Assembly: GCA_032164245.1 (NCBI GenBank)
Contig: JAVMKO010000003.1
Location: 3,916,651-3,980,650 of the forward strand
From: Sternotherus odoratus
Lineage: Eukaryota; Chordata; Testudines; Kinosternidae
Direction: 5' to 3'
DNA length: 64,000 bases
Both the position numbers and the translations under genes were made by a program. Below the pieces are notes generated by a model. That model did not search any database and had not been told where the DNA came from. It saw only the letters and a list, made by a program, of their open reading frames with translations. Position 1 is the stretch's first letter. Each line of letters opens with the position of its first letter. Of this stretch, positions 56,773-64,000 are shown piece after piece.

Positions 56773-57135
56773 CATCGGTTCTCGAACTTCTGAGAACCGC
56801 GACCCCTTTTTCATTCATCGGTTGCCGTGGTGGACACATGTATGTCCGCCGAAAAGCCGCCGAATAAATTGCTTCTGAAGTGGGTATTAGCCCACGAAAG
56901 CTTATGCTTCAAAACTTTATAGTTAGTCTTTAAGGTGCCACAGGACTTTGTTACTTCTGCATTCGGTGGCTATTTTCGGCGGACATGCCGAGCGCTCCCG
57001 AAGTAGCTTGGCATGTCTGCCGAATGCGGAAGTAAATCATTCGGTGGCTTTTAAGCGGCGCCGGGAGCTCGTGACCCCCCTGGGAGCGCTCAGCGACCCC
57101 CAGGGGGGTTGTGACCCCCGGTTTGAGAAACCCTG
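56773..57135. mobile_element. hAT-type MITE inserted in CR1, itself carrying a retroposon tail
   Basis: Ends 'catcggttctcgaactt' and 'ggtttgagaaaccctg' are imperfect inverted repeats. The 8-bp direct repeat GACTAGAA flanks it exactly (56765-56772 and 57136-57143). 'cgcgacccc' and 'gtgacccccggtttgag' are subterminal. The foreign tail at about 56871-56952 interrupts the interior, where flanking 'cattcggtggc' sequences belong to the hAT. Confidence 0.92.
56871..56952 (+). mobile_element. Short retroposon 3' tail nested in a hAT
   Basis: 'gaagtgggtattagcccacg', 'aaagcttatgcttcaaaact' and 'gtctttaaggtgccacagga' match the tail at 61651-61728. The sequence type is common in turtle and crocodilian genomes; I cannot assign its LINE or Penelope-like parent with certainty. 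Short flanking 'cttctg' repeats may be a target duplication or may belong to the element. Confidence 0.6.
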
Positions 57136-57481
57136 GACTAGAAGGCACACATATTTAACAATGGGGATATTTGACCACTGGGACAATTTACCAAGGGTTG
57201 TGGTGAATTCTCTATGACTGGCCATTTTAAAATCTACATGATATGCTCTAGTTCAAGTAGAGTTATTTAGGGAAGTTCTCTGTTATACAGGAGTTCAGAC
57301 TAGATGATCACAGTGGCCCCTTCTGGCTTATTAATGCACGTGTCTGTGTCCACCCTGCAGCGTGGTAAGAACCACTGTGGGACTATGGTCTGCAGAGTTG
57401 TGGCGGGAGAGTTGTTCAGAGCCGGGAACCACCCAGTTCCTTACCTTGTGAAGCATGCCTTGGCTCAGTCTCAATCTCTGA

Positions 57482-57820
57482 CTCTTATGGATGAATTGAT
57501 GTCCTAGCAGAGGGATGGCAGTGGGCTAGGAAGTCAGAGAGAAGCTGCCGTTCTGGATTAGACCATAAATCCAGCTAGTCCTGTGTCCTGCCTCATGCAC
57601 TGAGGATGCTTCAGAGGAAACCCAACCCCTTCCTCTTCCCTCTCCTCCTCACCCCCATAATACACCTGTCTGGTTGTGCAATGCTGTAAACGGTGGGGAG
57701 GGGAAATTCCTTCCTGACCCCACCAGTCCACCATCTTCCGGCCCGATGCATGAGATTGGATTGCCCTTTGAGTGCTCTCAGCTCTGCATAGCTGCAGATG
57801 TTATTAGTGGTAATAAAATT
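57482..57820 (-). mobile_element. CR1-associated 3' sequence, antisense, copy 1
   Basis: 'ttctggattagaccataaat', 'gctagtcctgtgtcctgcct' and 'ggaaattccttcctgacccc' match the copy at 58678-59415, including an uninterrupted 'gatgcttcagaggaaacc'. It reads as a reverse CR1 3' region. Both copies share an antisense open frame of no known domain. Confidence 0.6.
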
Positions 57821-57850
57821 ACCCAGCTCCTTTTTTAAAACATCCAGCTC

Positions 57851-58677
57851 CACAGCTGGTAAATTTTACTTCGAAGAAGTCACAATTAACAGCCTCACTG
57901 CTGGTCTGTTTATAGAGAGAATTAAATTATTTTTAGCCAGCTTTAGTTTCCAGGAAGAAGTATATGGACAATATCCATGCATGACATCATTTGACTATTT
58001 ACTGTGGCTGTTTGCGAGAATGTGCTGTAAATCAACACATAACACACCTCCACTAACTACAACCCGGGAATAGCACATGTACTGATTACACAAGGCGGGT
58101 CATAAGGAGACCTGGAGGTAAAGAACAGATTCACTGGGATGATCCAAATGCATTGCAGCTGTATGGCTACTTTGAGTCACCAGGGCATACTACTAAATCT
58201 TGGTCCCGTGATCATAAATGTATAATAACCATACTTCACACATTTGTAGTGGGGTTTATTCAGAGATCACAACATGTTTCGCAGCCATCCACCACAGTGG
58301 GGCAGCCCACTGTACAACGTGGTGCAACAGTTTAGGACAGGAAGAGAAGAAGAAGAAGATCAGGCTTGATTCTCCACGGCCTTATGCACTGAGCAGGGGT
58401 GTGAAGTCTGTGCAGTCCATTGTGGTTTGGTCACTTTTGAAACCCACTTTACTCGGGTGTACTTGTGCGTGCACAAAGGGCAAGGCCGTGGAGAACCAAG
58501 TCCACTGTCACCAACGGAAGCTGCCGGGAGATTTTAGGGAGCCAGCCCATGGTCCCCTGTTGGACTTTGGCCAGGACAAACACCCTTATTCTTGCAAATA
58601 GCTCCCTGAGTTATTTAACGGCCACAGGTGGCTGGGACTCCAATGTGACGTCTGACCCCAGGGAGCTGCAGCACAGT
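57851..58677. other. Intronic stretch, nothing recognised
   Basis: Anonymous sequence between the two related CR1-type copies. Confidence 0.4.
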
Positions 58678-59415
58678 CTTACGGATGAATTGGTGTCCAA
58701 GCACAGGGATGGCAGTGAGCTGGGAAGTCAGACAAGCTGCTGTTCTGGATCAGACCATTGGTCCAGCTAGTTCTGTATCCTTCCTCATGCACCGAGGATG
58801 CTTTAGAACAGGGGTCTCAAACATGCGGCCCGGGGGCCACATGCGGCCCGCAAAGCCCTTCCCTGCGGCCCGCCAAGCTTCCTGGCGCCCCCCGGTCCCT
58901 CCATAGCAGTTTGCAGGACGGAGGGGCCAGAAGTGGAGGCTTCTCTGCTGCCTGGCTGGGCCGCGCGTGTTTCTAGCTCTGGACTTCCTAGATTGCTCTT
59001 GCTTTGTTTGCCAAACAGCTGTTGGTGGTGCCTAGCGCTTTCCAGGAGGGAATGTCGAGCTGCGTGCTCAGAGGAGGAGGTGGGGCAGGGGTGGGACCTC
59101 TTGGAAGGGGTGGAGTGGGGGGCGGAGCCGGGGCAGCAAGGGCGGGGTGTGTGTCAGTGGTGCGGCCCTCGGGCCAGTGCACTAGTCCTCATGCGGCCCT
59201 CATGGTCATTTGAGTTTGAGACCCCTGCTTTAGAGGAAACCCAACCCCGTCCCCTCTCCCTCCCCCATAATGCACCTGGTTAGTTGTGCCATGCTGTACA
59301 CGGTGGGGAGGGGAAATTCCTTCCTGACCCCACCAGTCCACCGTCTTCCACCATGATCCATGAGATTGGATTGCCCTTTGCATGCCGTCAGCTCTGCATA
59401 GCTCCAGATGTTATG
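58678..59415 (-). mobile_element. CR1-associated 3' sequence, antisense, copy 2, split by a hAT
   Basis: Homologous to 57482-57820 on both sides of the hAT at 58809-59227: 'ggcagtgagctgggaagtca' and 'gctgttctggatcagaccat' before it, 'aggaaacccaaccccgtccc' and 'ggggaaattccttcctgacc' after it. Confidence 0.65.
58809..59227. mobile_element. hAT-type MITE (419 bp) with perfect termini
   Basis: CAGGGGTCTCAAAC and GTTTGAGACCCCTG are perfect 14-bp inverted repeats. Flanks CTTTAGAA (58801-58808) and CTTTAGAG (59228-59235) form an 8-bp target duplication with one difference. Interior 'atgcggcccgggggccacat' and 'tgcggccctcgggccagtgc' are typical of 'gcggccc' hAT MITEs. The related copy at 57482-57820 shows the unoccupied site. 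Confidence 0.95.
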
Positions 59416-59679
59416 TCTCTTCTTCACACAACAGATGAAATATGAAGGAACCCCACAGGCCCGGAAGGGTCCAGGTAACTGATTACTAACTCTATGAGCA
59501 CACCAGGCCTAGCAACAGACACACACTGCTGCTCCGGCTGGTTCTGAAACACAGAAGACAGTGAGGGTCACTAGAAGACTCACACACTTTTTAAAGGGAT
59601 ACTGACTCAAGTGCCTGCTACTAAATAACCTTAACCACAACATCCTGGCGCTTTGGTGTATCACAAATCTAGTTTGATC

Positions 59680-60560
59680 TAGTCTGGCCTCCGTTACAGC
59701 ACAGGCCCCAGAAATTTAAAACTTGTCAGCAATGGAGAATCCACCACGGCCCTTGGTAAATTGTTCCAATGGCTAATTACTCTCACTCTTAAAAATGGTC
59801 GCCGTATTTCCAGTCAGAATATGTCTAGCTTCAGCTTCCAGCCCTTGGAGCGTGTGATGCCTGTCTCTGCTAGACTGAAGAGCCTGTTGTGAACTATTTG
59901 TTCCTAGGTATTGAGAGACTGTGATCGTCACCCTTTAACTTTCTCTTTGTTAAGCTAAATAGACGGAGCTCTTTGAGCCTGTTAGGCAGGTTTTCTAATC
60001 CATCAGTCAGGCTCACAGCTCTTCTCTGAACCCTCTCCAATTTATCAACATGTTTCTTGAAGGGTGGGCCCCAGAACTGGATGTGTTTTTTCAGGAGCAG
60101 TCACGACAGTGCAAAATAACCTCTCTGCACCTACTTGAGATCCCCCTGTATATGCATCCCAGTATCACACTAGTTCTTTTGCCTACAGTGTCATGTTCAG
60201 CTGATTATCCACCATGAGCCCTAAACTTTTGGCTGAGTTGTGTTTCCCAGTATAGAGTCCTCCATCATGTAAGTATGGTCTGTGGTCTTTGTTCCTAGAT
60301 GGACACATTTACCTTTGGCTATATTAAAACACATGTTATTTGCTTGCTCCCAGCTTACAGATCCATATTGCTCTGAATCAGCGACCTGTCCTCTTCATTA
60401 CGTACCACTCCTCCTATGCTGTGTCCTCTGAAAACTTTATCAGTGGAGATTTTATGTTTTCTTCCTGGTCGCTGATAAACATGTTGACTAGCATAGGGAC
60501 CCCGCTAGAAACACACCCCGTCCCATGAGGATTCCTGCTGTACAATGACATCTTGAGACC
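59680..60560 (-). mobile_element. Old CR1-type LINE, antisense
   Basis: 'gaaccctctccaatttatca', 'gggccccagaactggatgtg', 'ccccctgtatatgcatccca' and 'gacctgtcctcttcattacg' have the reverse-strand phrase order of a CR1-type RT and 3' region, in strongly decayed form. It starts with 'tttgatctagtctggcctcc'. No open frame survives. Confidence 0.7.
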
Positions 60561-61650
60561 TAGCCGTTAGCCGGCTTTTAGTCCATTTCAGCTTGAGAGT
60601 TGGTGTGGCGCTCAGATGTCCTGAGTTTTAGGCGGCCTCCCTCTTGTAGCTGGTCGTAACAGCTGCCAATTCCAGGCTGTAGCATTACAGCTTTGTCTCA
60701 AGCAGGGGGAGACATGTCCTTTTGATGCAGGTCTTGGGTTCCACCCCTGTTGTTGACCAGCTGGGATGTGCCTCTGCTTGGTTGTATGAGCACATGGCAC
60801 TGCAGCTTCCTAACCTTCCCAGCGATGAAGTTTCGGGGCCCAGGAGTGAGAGGTTTCAGGCCAGGGTTGTCTGTTATGAATAAGTATTTTGAGCAGACTC
60901 CAAGCGCTACGTGAAGGGCTGGACTCTCCTCTCACATCCCGGTGTAAGTCCTCGCTCTGGCCAGGAGCTGCTCCTCCCCCCCCATCACTGTGACTGTGAC
61001 CAGCCTGAAGCCCAGAGAGCTGCTATGCCCCGAGCGGGGATGAGCCGCAAAGCTGACAGCCCTGGGGGAGCTCACGCGGAGGCTGTTTGCCACGGCGTGT
61101 GGGCTCCCTGGGAGTAAGTCGCAGAGGATGTAGCGGGGTTAATTTGATCATTCTCGGCTGCTGAGGTTTTAATGAGGATGATTTTCTCAGTGATTCAACA
61201 ATCCAGATACAGTTATGAAATAACAGGGAGGTGCTAAGCTGGGTAGGACTCCTCCACCTTAGGGAAGCAGCTGGCTCTGGCTACCGAGCCTGAGCTTTCA
61301 TGCCTAGGATACAGGATCAAGCCCAGCCCAAGGTAGTAGTGACCCCAATACCTTCCCCTCACGTGGCCGTGGATTGGGTCTCTCCAAGTCATGGCAGTAG
61401 GAGCCTTGCCTCTGTGCCCATCACCTGGGCACCCCTCCTTTTGTCTAACCAGGTGCCATCTTGCGGCGGCAATAATTGCTTGGAGTATGTGGGTCACTGG
61501 GCTGAATGCAACGCGTCACACACCAAAACATCAACCGGATTTGAAAACAGACTCTCTAATTCCAGCTCAAATTAGCTCCTTATGGCAAAAAACAAAACAC
61601 AAAACTCCAGAGAGCGGCTCCCAAAATTGGCTGCTAGGAATCGCTTCTAT
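60561..61650. other. Intronic stretch, nothing recognised
   Basis: Anonymous sequence. Confidence 0.4.
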
Positions 61651-61728
61651 GCATCCGATGAAGTGGGCTGTAGCTCACGAAAGCTTATGCTGAAATAAAC
61701 TGGTTAGTCTCTAAGATGCTACAAGTAT
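61651..61728 (+). mobile_element. Short retroposon 3' tail
   Basis: 'gatgaagtgggctgtagctc', 'acgaaagcttatgctgaaat' and 'gttagtctctaaggtgctac' match the tail nested at 56871-56952. It is followed by 'tcgcttcctttatattatga' without a clear poly-A. Confidence 0.65.
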
Positions 61729-61834
61729 TCCTCGCTTCCTTTATATTATGATTATGTGCAGCGGCCGGAGGTGAGCGAAGCACTTCTTGGGGCAGATAAA
61801 TCGCACATGCGCCCTGCACACAAAAGCTCCAGAG

Positions 61835-62060
61835 AGGCTGTGTGGTCTAGTGGCTAGGCCACTGCCCTCGGAAGTGGAACATGGGGGTTCTGTTCTTGGA
61901 TCAGCAACTGATGTGGTGTGAGGCAAATTCCCTTCTTCTTCCCCCTTTTTGACTCTTCAAACTGTAAGCTTTTGGAAGCAGGCATTGTCTTTCACTAAGT
62001 GTTTGTACAGCACCACAATAGAGCTCTGATTTTGGAGTGCAAATAATACTACTAAGGACT
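61835..62060 (+). repeat. tRNA-derived MIR-like SINE with L2-type tail
   Basis: Head 'gtgtggtctagtggctaggc' (A-box-like), 'gggggttctgttcttggatc' (B-box region), then 'aactgtaagcttttggaagc' and 'tttgtacagcaccacaatag', which join a SINE head to the tail type seen elsewhere. Confidence 0.65.
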
Positions 62061-62399
62061 GGAATCTTCTCCAGAGGAAAGCGATAGAAGCCCCGTTACT
62101 GGCGCTATTCAAACTGGACTGGACAAAGGACCGTAGGGAGAAGCTTTGCTGTTGCCCCGGTGAGATGGTCTGTTCCAGGAGAGACCGAATAGTGAGACCA
62201 CCTTGGTTTCCAAGACTCTCTGACAGGCGTGAATCTGCCTGATCTGGCTGCATTGCCCGTGCTGAGGACCTGAGCTGTCTGGGGTGGGGTGGGGTGTACA
62301 GCTTTTAACCGCCGAATGCGCCACACATAAATCAGTCTCACTTGGCTCAGTGAGCACTCAGCTCCTAGGCTCTGCTAGGGGGATGGGTCAGATCCCAAG

Positions 62400-62620
62400 T
62401 CTCGCCCTGACTCAGGTCCAAGCTCTCTCCTCCTGCAGTGAGGACACAGCTCAAGCCACAGACCTGAGTCAGAAGGTCCGTGTGGTGCAGTGTGGACACG
62501 TTAGCAAGGCTATGAGACCCAGGCCCAACAATTCTAAACCCAGGTATGCAATGCAGTGTGGATGCTCAAGCCCATGGTAGGAAATACCAAGTCCACAAGC
62601 CTGGGTCCCACAGACCCAGT
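62400..62620. mobile_element. DNA transposon fragment related to 13635-14232, inverse orientation
   Basis: 'aagtccacaagcctgggtcc' and 'cacagacccagtgtgaca' are the inverse of the left arm at 13635, and 'gcagtgtggacacg' and 'gcagtgtggatgctc' repeat the end motif. Confidence 0.6.
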
Positions 62621-62624
62621 GTGA

Positions 62625-62850
62625 CATTCTAAGTGACTTGACCAAGGTCACGCCATGAGTCTGTGTCAGAGCTCTGAGTCTAATGCCTTTGCCATGAAAC
62701 TGTCCTTCCTAATTGTAAGGCTTTACATTAAACGGCAAGCTTTTGGGGCAGGGACTATCTTTTTATTCCTCGTATGTACTTTGCCCAGCACAGAGGGGCC
62801 TTGATCCATGACAGGTGTCATTCGACACCACTGTAATATGATACCAGCAA
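62625..62850. repeat. Reverse MIR fragment followed by an L2-type tail
   Basis: 'gacttgaccaaggtcacgcc' is a reverse MIR core piece. 'aagcttttggggcagggact' and 'ttgcccagcacagaggggcc' form a forward tail. The join of opposed pieces indicates two insertions. Confidence 0.5.
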
Positions 62851-63021
62851 AATATTAATAACGGCATCGTTGATGAATCATAAAACGCCCCCATCCACCA
62901 ACCACAAATCCCAAAGCAATCAATTCTTCATCAGATGACAGCTCCTCCCACCCGCTGAAGTGCCATATCTTTGTGTTTTGTAACCCACCCTGATGGAGGC
63001 TAAATCCATCTTCCTCTAGCC

Positions 63022-64000
63022 CAGGGGTGGGCAAACATTTTGGCCTCCCCAAACAACCTGCCCCGCCCGCTATCCGACCCCCACCTACTCCCCAAACAAC
63101 CTGCCCCGCCCCCTATCCGACCCCCATCTACTCCCCAAACAACCTGCCCCGCCCGCTATCCGACCCCCACCTACTCCCCAAACAACCTGCCCCGCCTGCT
63201 ATCCGACCCCCATCTACTCCCCAAACAACCTGCCCCGCCCCCTATCCGACGCCCATCTACTCCCCAAACAACCTGCCCCGCCCGCTATCCGACCCCCATC
63301 TACTCCCCAAACAACCTGGCCCCGCCCACTATCCGACCCCCACCTACTTCCCACCCCCTGACTGCCCCCCTCACAACCCCCAACCAATTCAACCCCCCCA
63401 TTCCTTGTCCCCTGACCTCCCATTCCAGAGACACCCCCACCCCTAACCACCACCACCCGGGACTCCACCTCCTATCTAAGCCCCCTTTCTCCTTGTCCCC
63501 TGACCGCCCCTTCCCAAGTCCCCTCCCAACTGCCCCCTCAGGACCTCACCCCTACCCAACCCCCCCTGCTCCCTGTCCCCTGACTGCCCCGACCTCTATC
63601 CACACCCCGCCCCCTGACAGGCCTTCGGGATTCCCATGCCGCATCCAACGCCCCCCATCCCCTGACTCCCCCCCCCGAACCTCCGCCCCATCCAAACACC
63701 CCCTGGTCCCTGTCCCCTGACCGCCTCCCAGGATCCCCTGCCCTTTATCCAACCCCCCGGCCCCAGCTCCCTTACCACGCTGCTCGATCAGCGTGTCTGG
63801 CAGCTGCGTGGCCCGCCAGAGCTAGACACGCTGCCCCGCCCTCTTACCATGCCGCTCAGAGTGGCAGATGTGCGCGGCCCCGCCGGAGCCAGCCACACCG
63901 CTGCCCCGGAGCAGCGGGCCAGAGTGCTGGCTGCGCAGCACACTGAGTCTGCAGGGGAGGGAGCACAGCAGGGGAGGGGCCGGGGGTAGCCTCCCTGCCC
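63022..64000 (+). mobile_element. hAT-type element, left end only (runs off the window)
   Basis: Starts CAGGGGTGGGCAAACATTTTGG, the left terminus of a common turtle hAT MITE family, then passes directly into the 43-bp minisatellite and long C-rich sequence ('ccctgaccgcc', 'tgccccgccc'). The right terminus and target duplication are not in the window, so the extent is unknown. Confidence 0.7.
63047..63348 (+). repeat. Minisatellite, 43-bp unit, seven copies
   Basis: Units start at 63047, 63090, 63133, 63176, 63219, 63262 and 63305 with 'ccccaaacaacctgccccgc', an exact 43-bp period until a one-base insertion in the last unit. Variant positions alternate between 'cacctact' and 'catctact'. It sits just inside the left end of a hAT element. 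Confidence 0.96.

Larger units (their letters stand above)
55926..57335 (+). mobile_element. CR1-like LINE 3' portion, sense, multiply interrupted
   Basis: Begins with 'aagtttgcagatgacacaaa' (KFADDTK, catalytic RT motif) and continues through 'ggtactggaatactacgttc' to the C-terminal region and 3' end 'tagatgatcacagtggcccc'. The frame at 56014-56271 keeps NTERCKVMPLG and SDSEKDVGMVADNQLNMHSQ blocks. About 120 bp around 56345-56467 is flanked by two imperfect copies of 'tggaatactacgttcaattc', and a hAT occupies 56773-57135. No intact ORF. Confidence 0.87.
25215..64000 (+). other. Presumed ADCY3 intron after residue 275 (at least 38,786 bp, open at window end)
   Basis: No exon encoding the start of the C1a catalytic domain was recognised in any frame to the window end, and no other gene is visible. 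The stretch is therefore taken as one long intron. A short exon (under 150 bp) in diverged sequence could still have been missed by eye. Confidence 0.65.

Noticed and set aside
63047..63348. CRISPR-like regular repeats
   Set aside because: The units are head to tail with no unique spacers, in a vertebrate genome; this is a minisatellite.
63040..63720. 226-codon + strand Pro-rich frame
   Set aside because: Product of the 43-bp minisatellite and the C-rich hAT interior; two frames are open at once, which argues against coding.
25215..64000. Possible third ADCY3 coding exon
   Set aside because: I looked for the conserved residues that follow position 275 in AC3 and found no matching stretch with splice sites, though a search by eye can miss a short exon.

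Overview
The window is a stretch of amniote nuclear DNA, most likely from a turtle (a crocodilian is the main alternative). It holds one recognisable host gene, the 5' part of ADCY3 (type 3 membrane adenylyl cyclase) on the + strand, and almost everything else is intron packed with transposable-element relics. The turtle call rests on CR1 LINE copies of the kind abundant in turtle genomes (3' ends with CATAGAAT octamers, RT fragments with a FADD box), many short hAT-type elements with 8-bp target duplications, and old MIR/L2 repeats shared by amniotes. It is inference from recognised repeat families, not from a database search.

Layout. Positions 1-1442 lie upstream of the ADCY3 start codon (5' UTR, promoter-proximal DNA or an upstream intron). 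The first coding exon is 1443-2117 (225 codons: cytosolic N-terminus and most of the first membrane bundle). A 22.9-kb intron follows, then a 150-bp exon at 25065-25214 (50 codons: last helix of the bundle and start of the C1 linker). Both exons are phase 0 with canonical GT/AG signals. The next exon, which should begin the C1 catalytic domain, was not found, so the second intron probably fills the remaining 38.8 kb.

Intron 1 (2118-25064) holds several hAT MITEs with intact target duplications (4347-5142, 6830-7463, 11180-12591), nested smaller DNA transposons near 13.6-14.2 kb, a CR1 copy split by a 1024-bp solo LTR (16662-17685), a roughly 480-bp local duplication (about 18376-18860 and 19905-20382), and scattered MIR, L2 and CR1 pieces.

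The second intron (25215-64000) holds three related antisense CR1 copies (29.3, 35.3 and 38.8 kb), of which 35333-37372 keeps much of the reverse transcriptase in broken frames. It also has sense CR1 copies at 46.9-49.2 kb (split by a Tigger-like element) and 55.9-57.3 kb (split by a hAT that itself carries another retroposon tail). There are further hATs at 27343, 31399, 32852, 43218, 54132 and 58809, and the window ends in a hAT left end with a 43-bp minisatellite at 63047. No rRNA, tRNA, CRISPR array, second host gene or intact transposase was seen. I found no evidence of an undescribed functional system. The most informative signals are nested insertions with exact target duplications, which give relative ages, and a few low-complexity tracts with structural potential.
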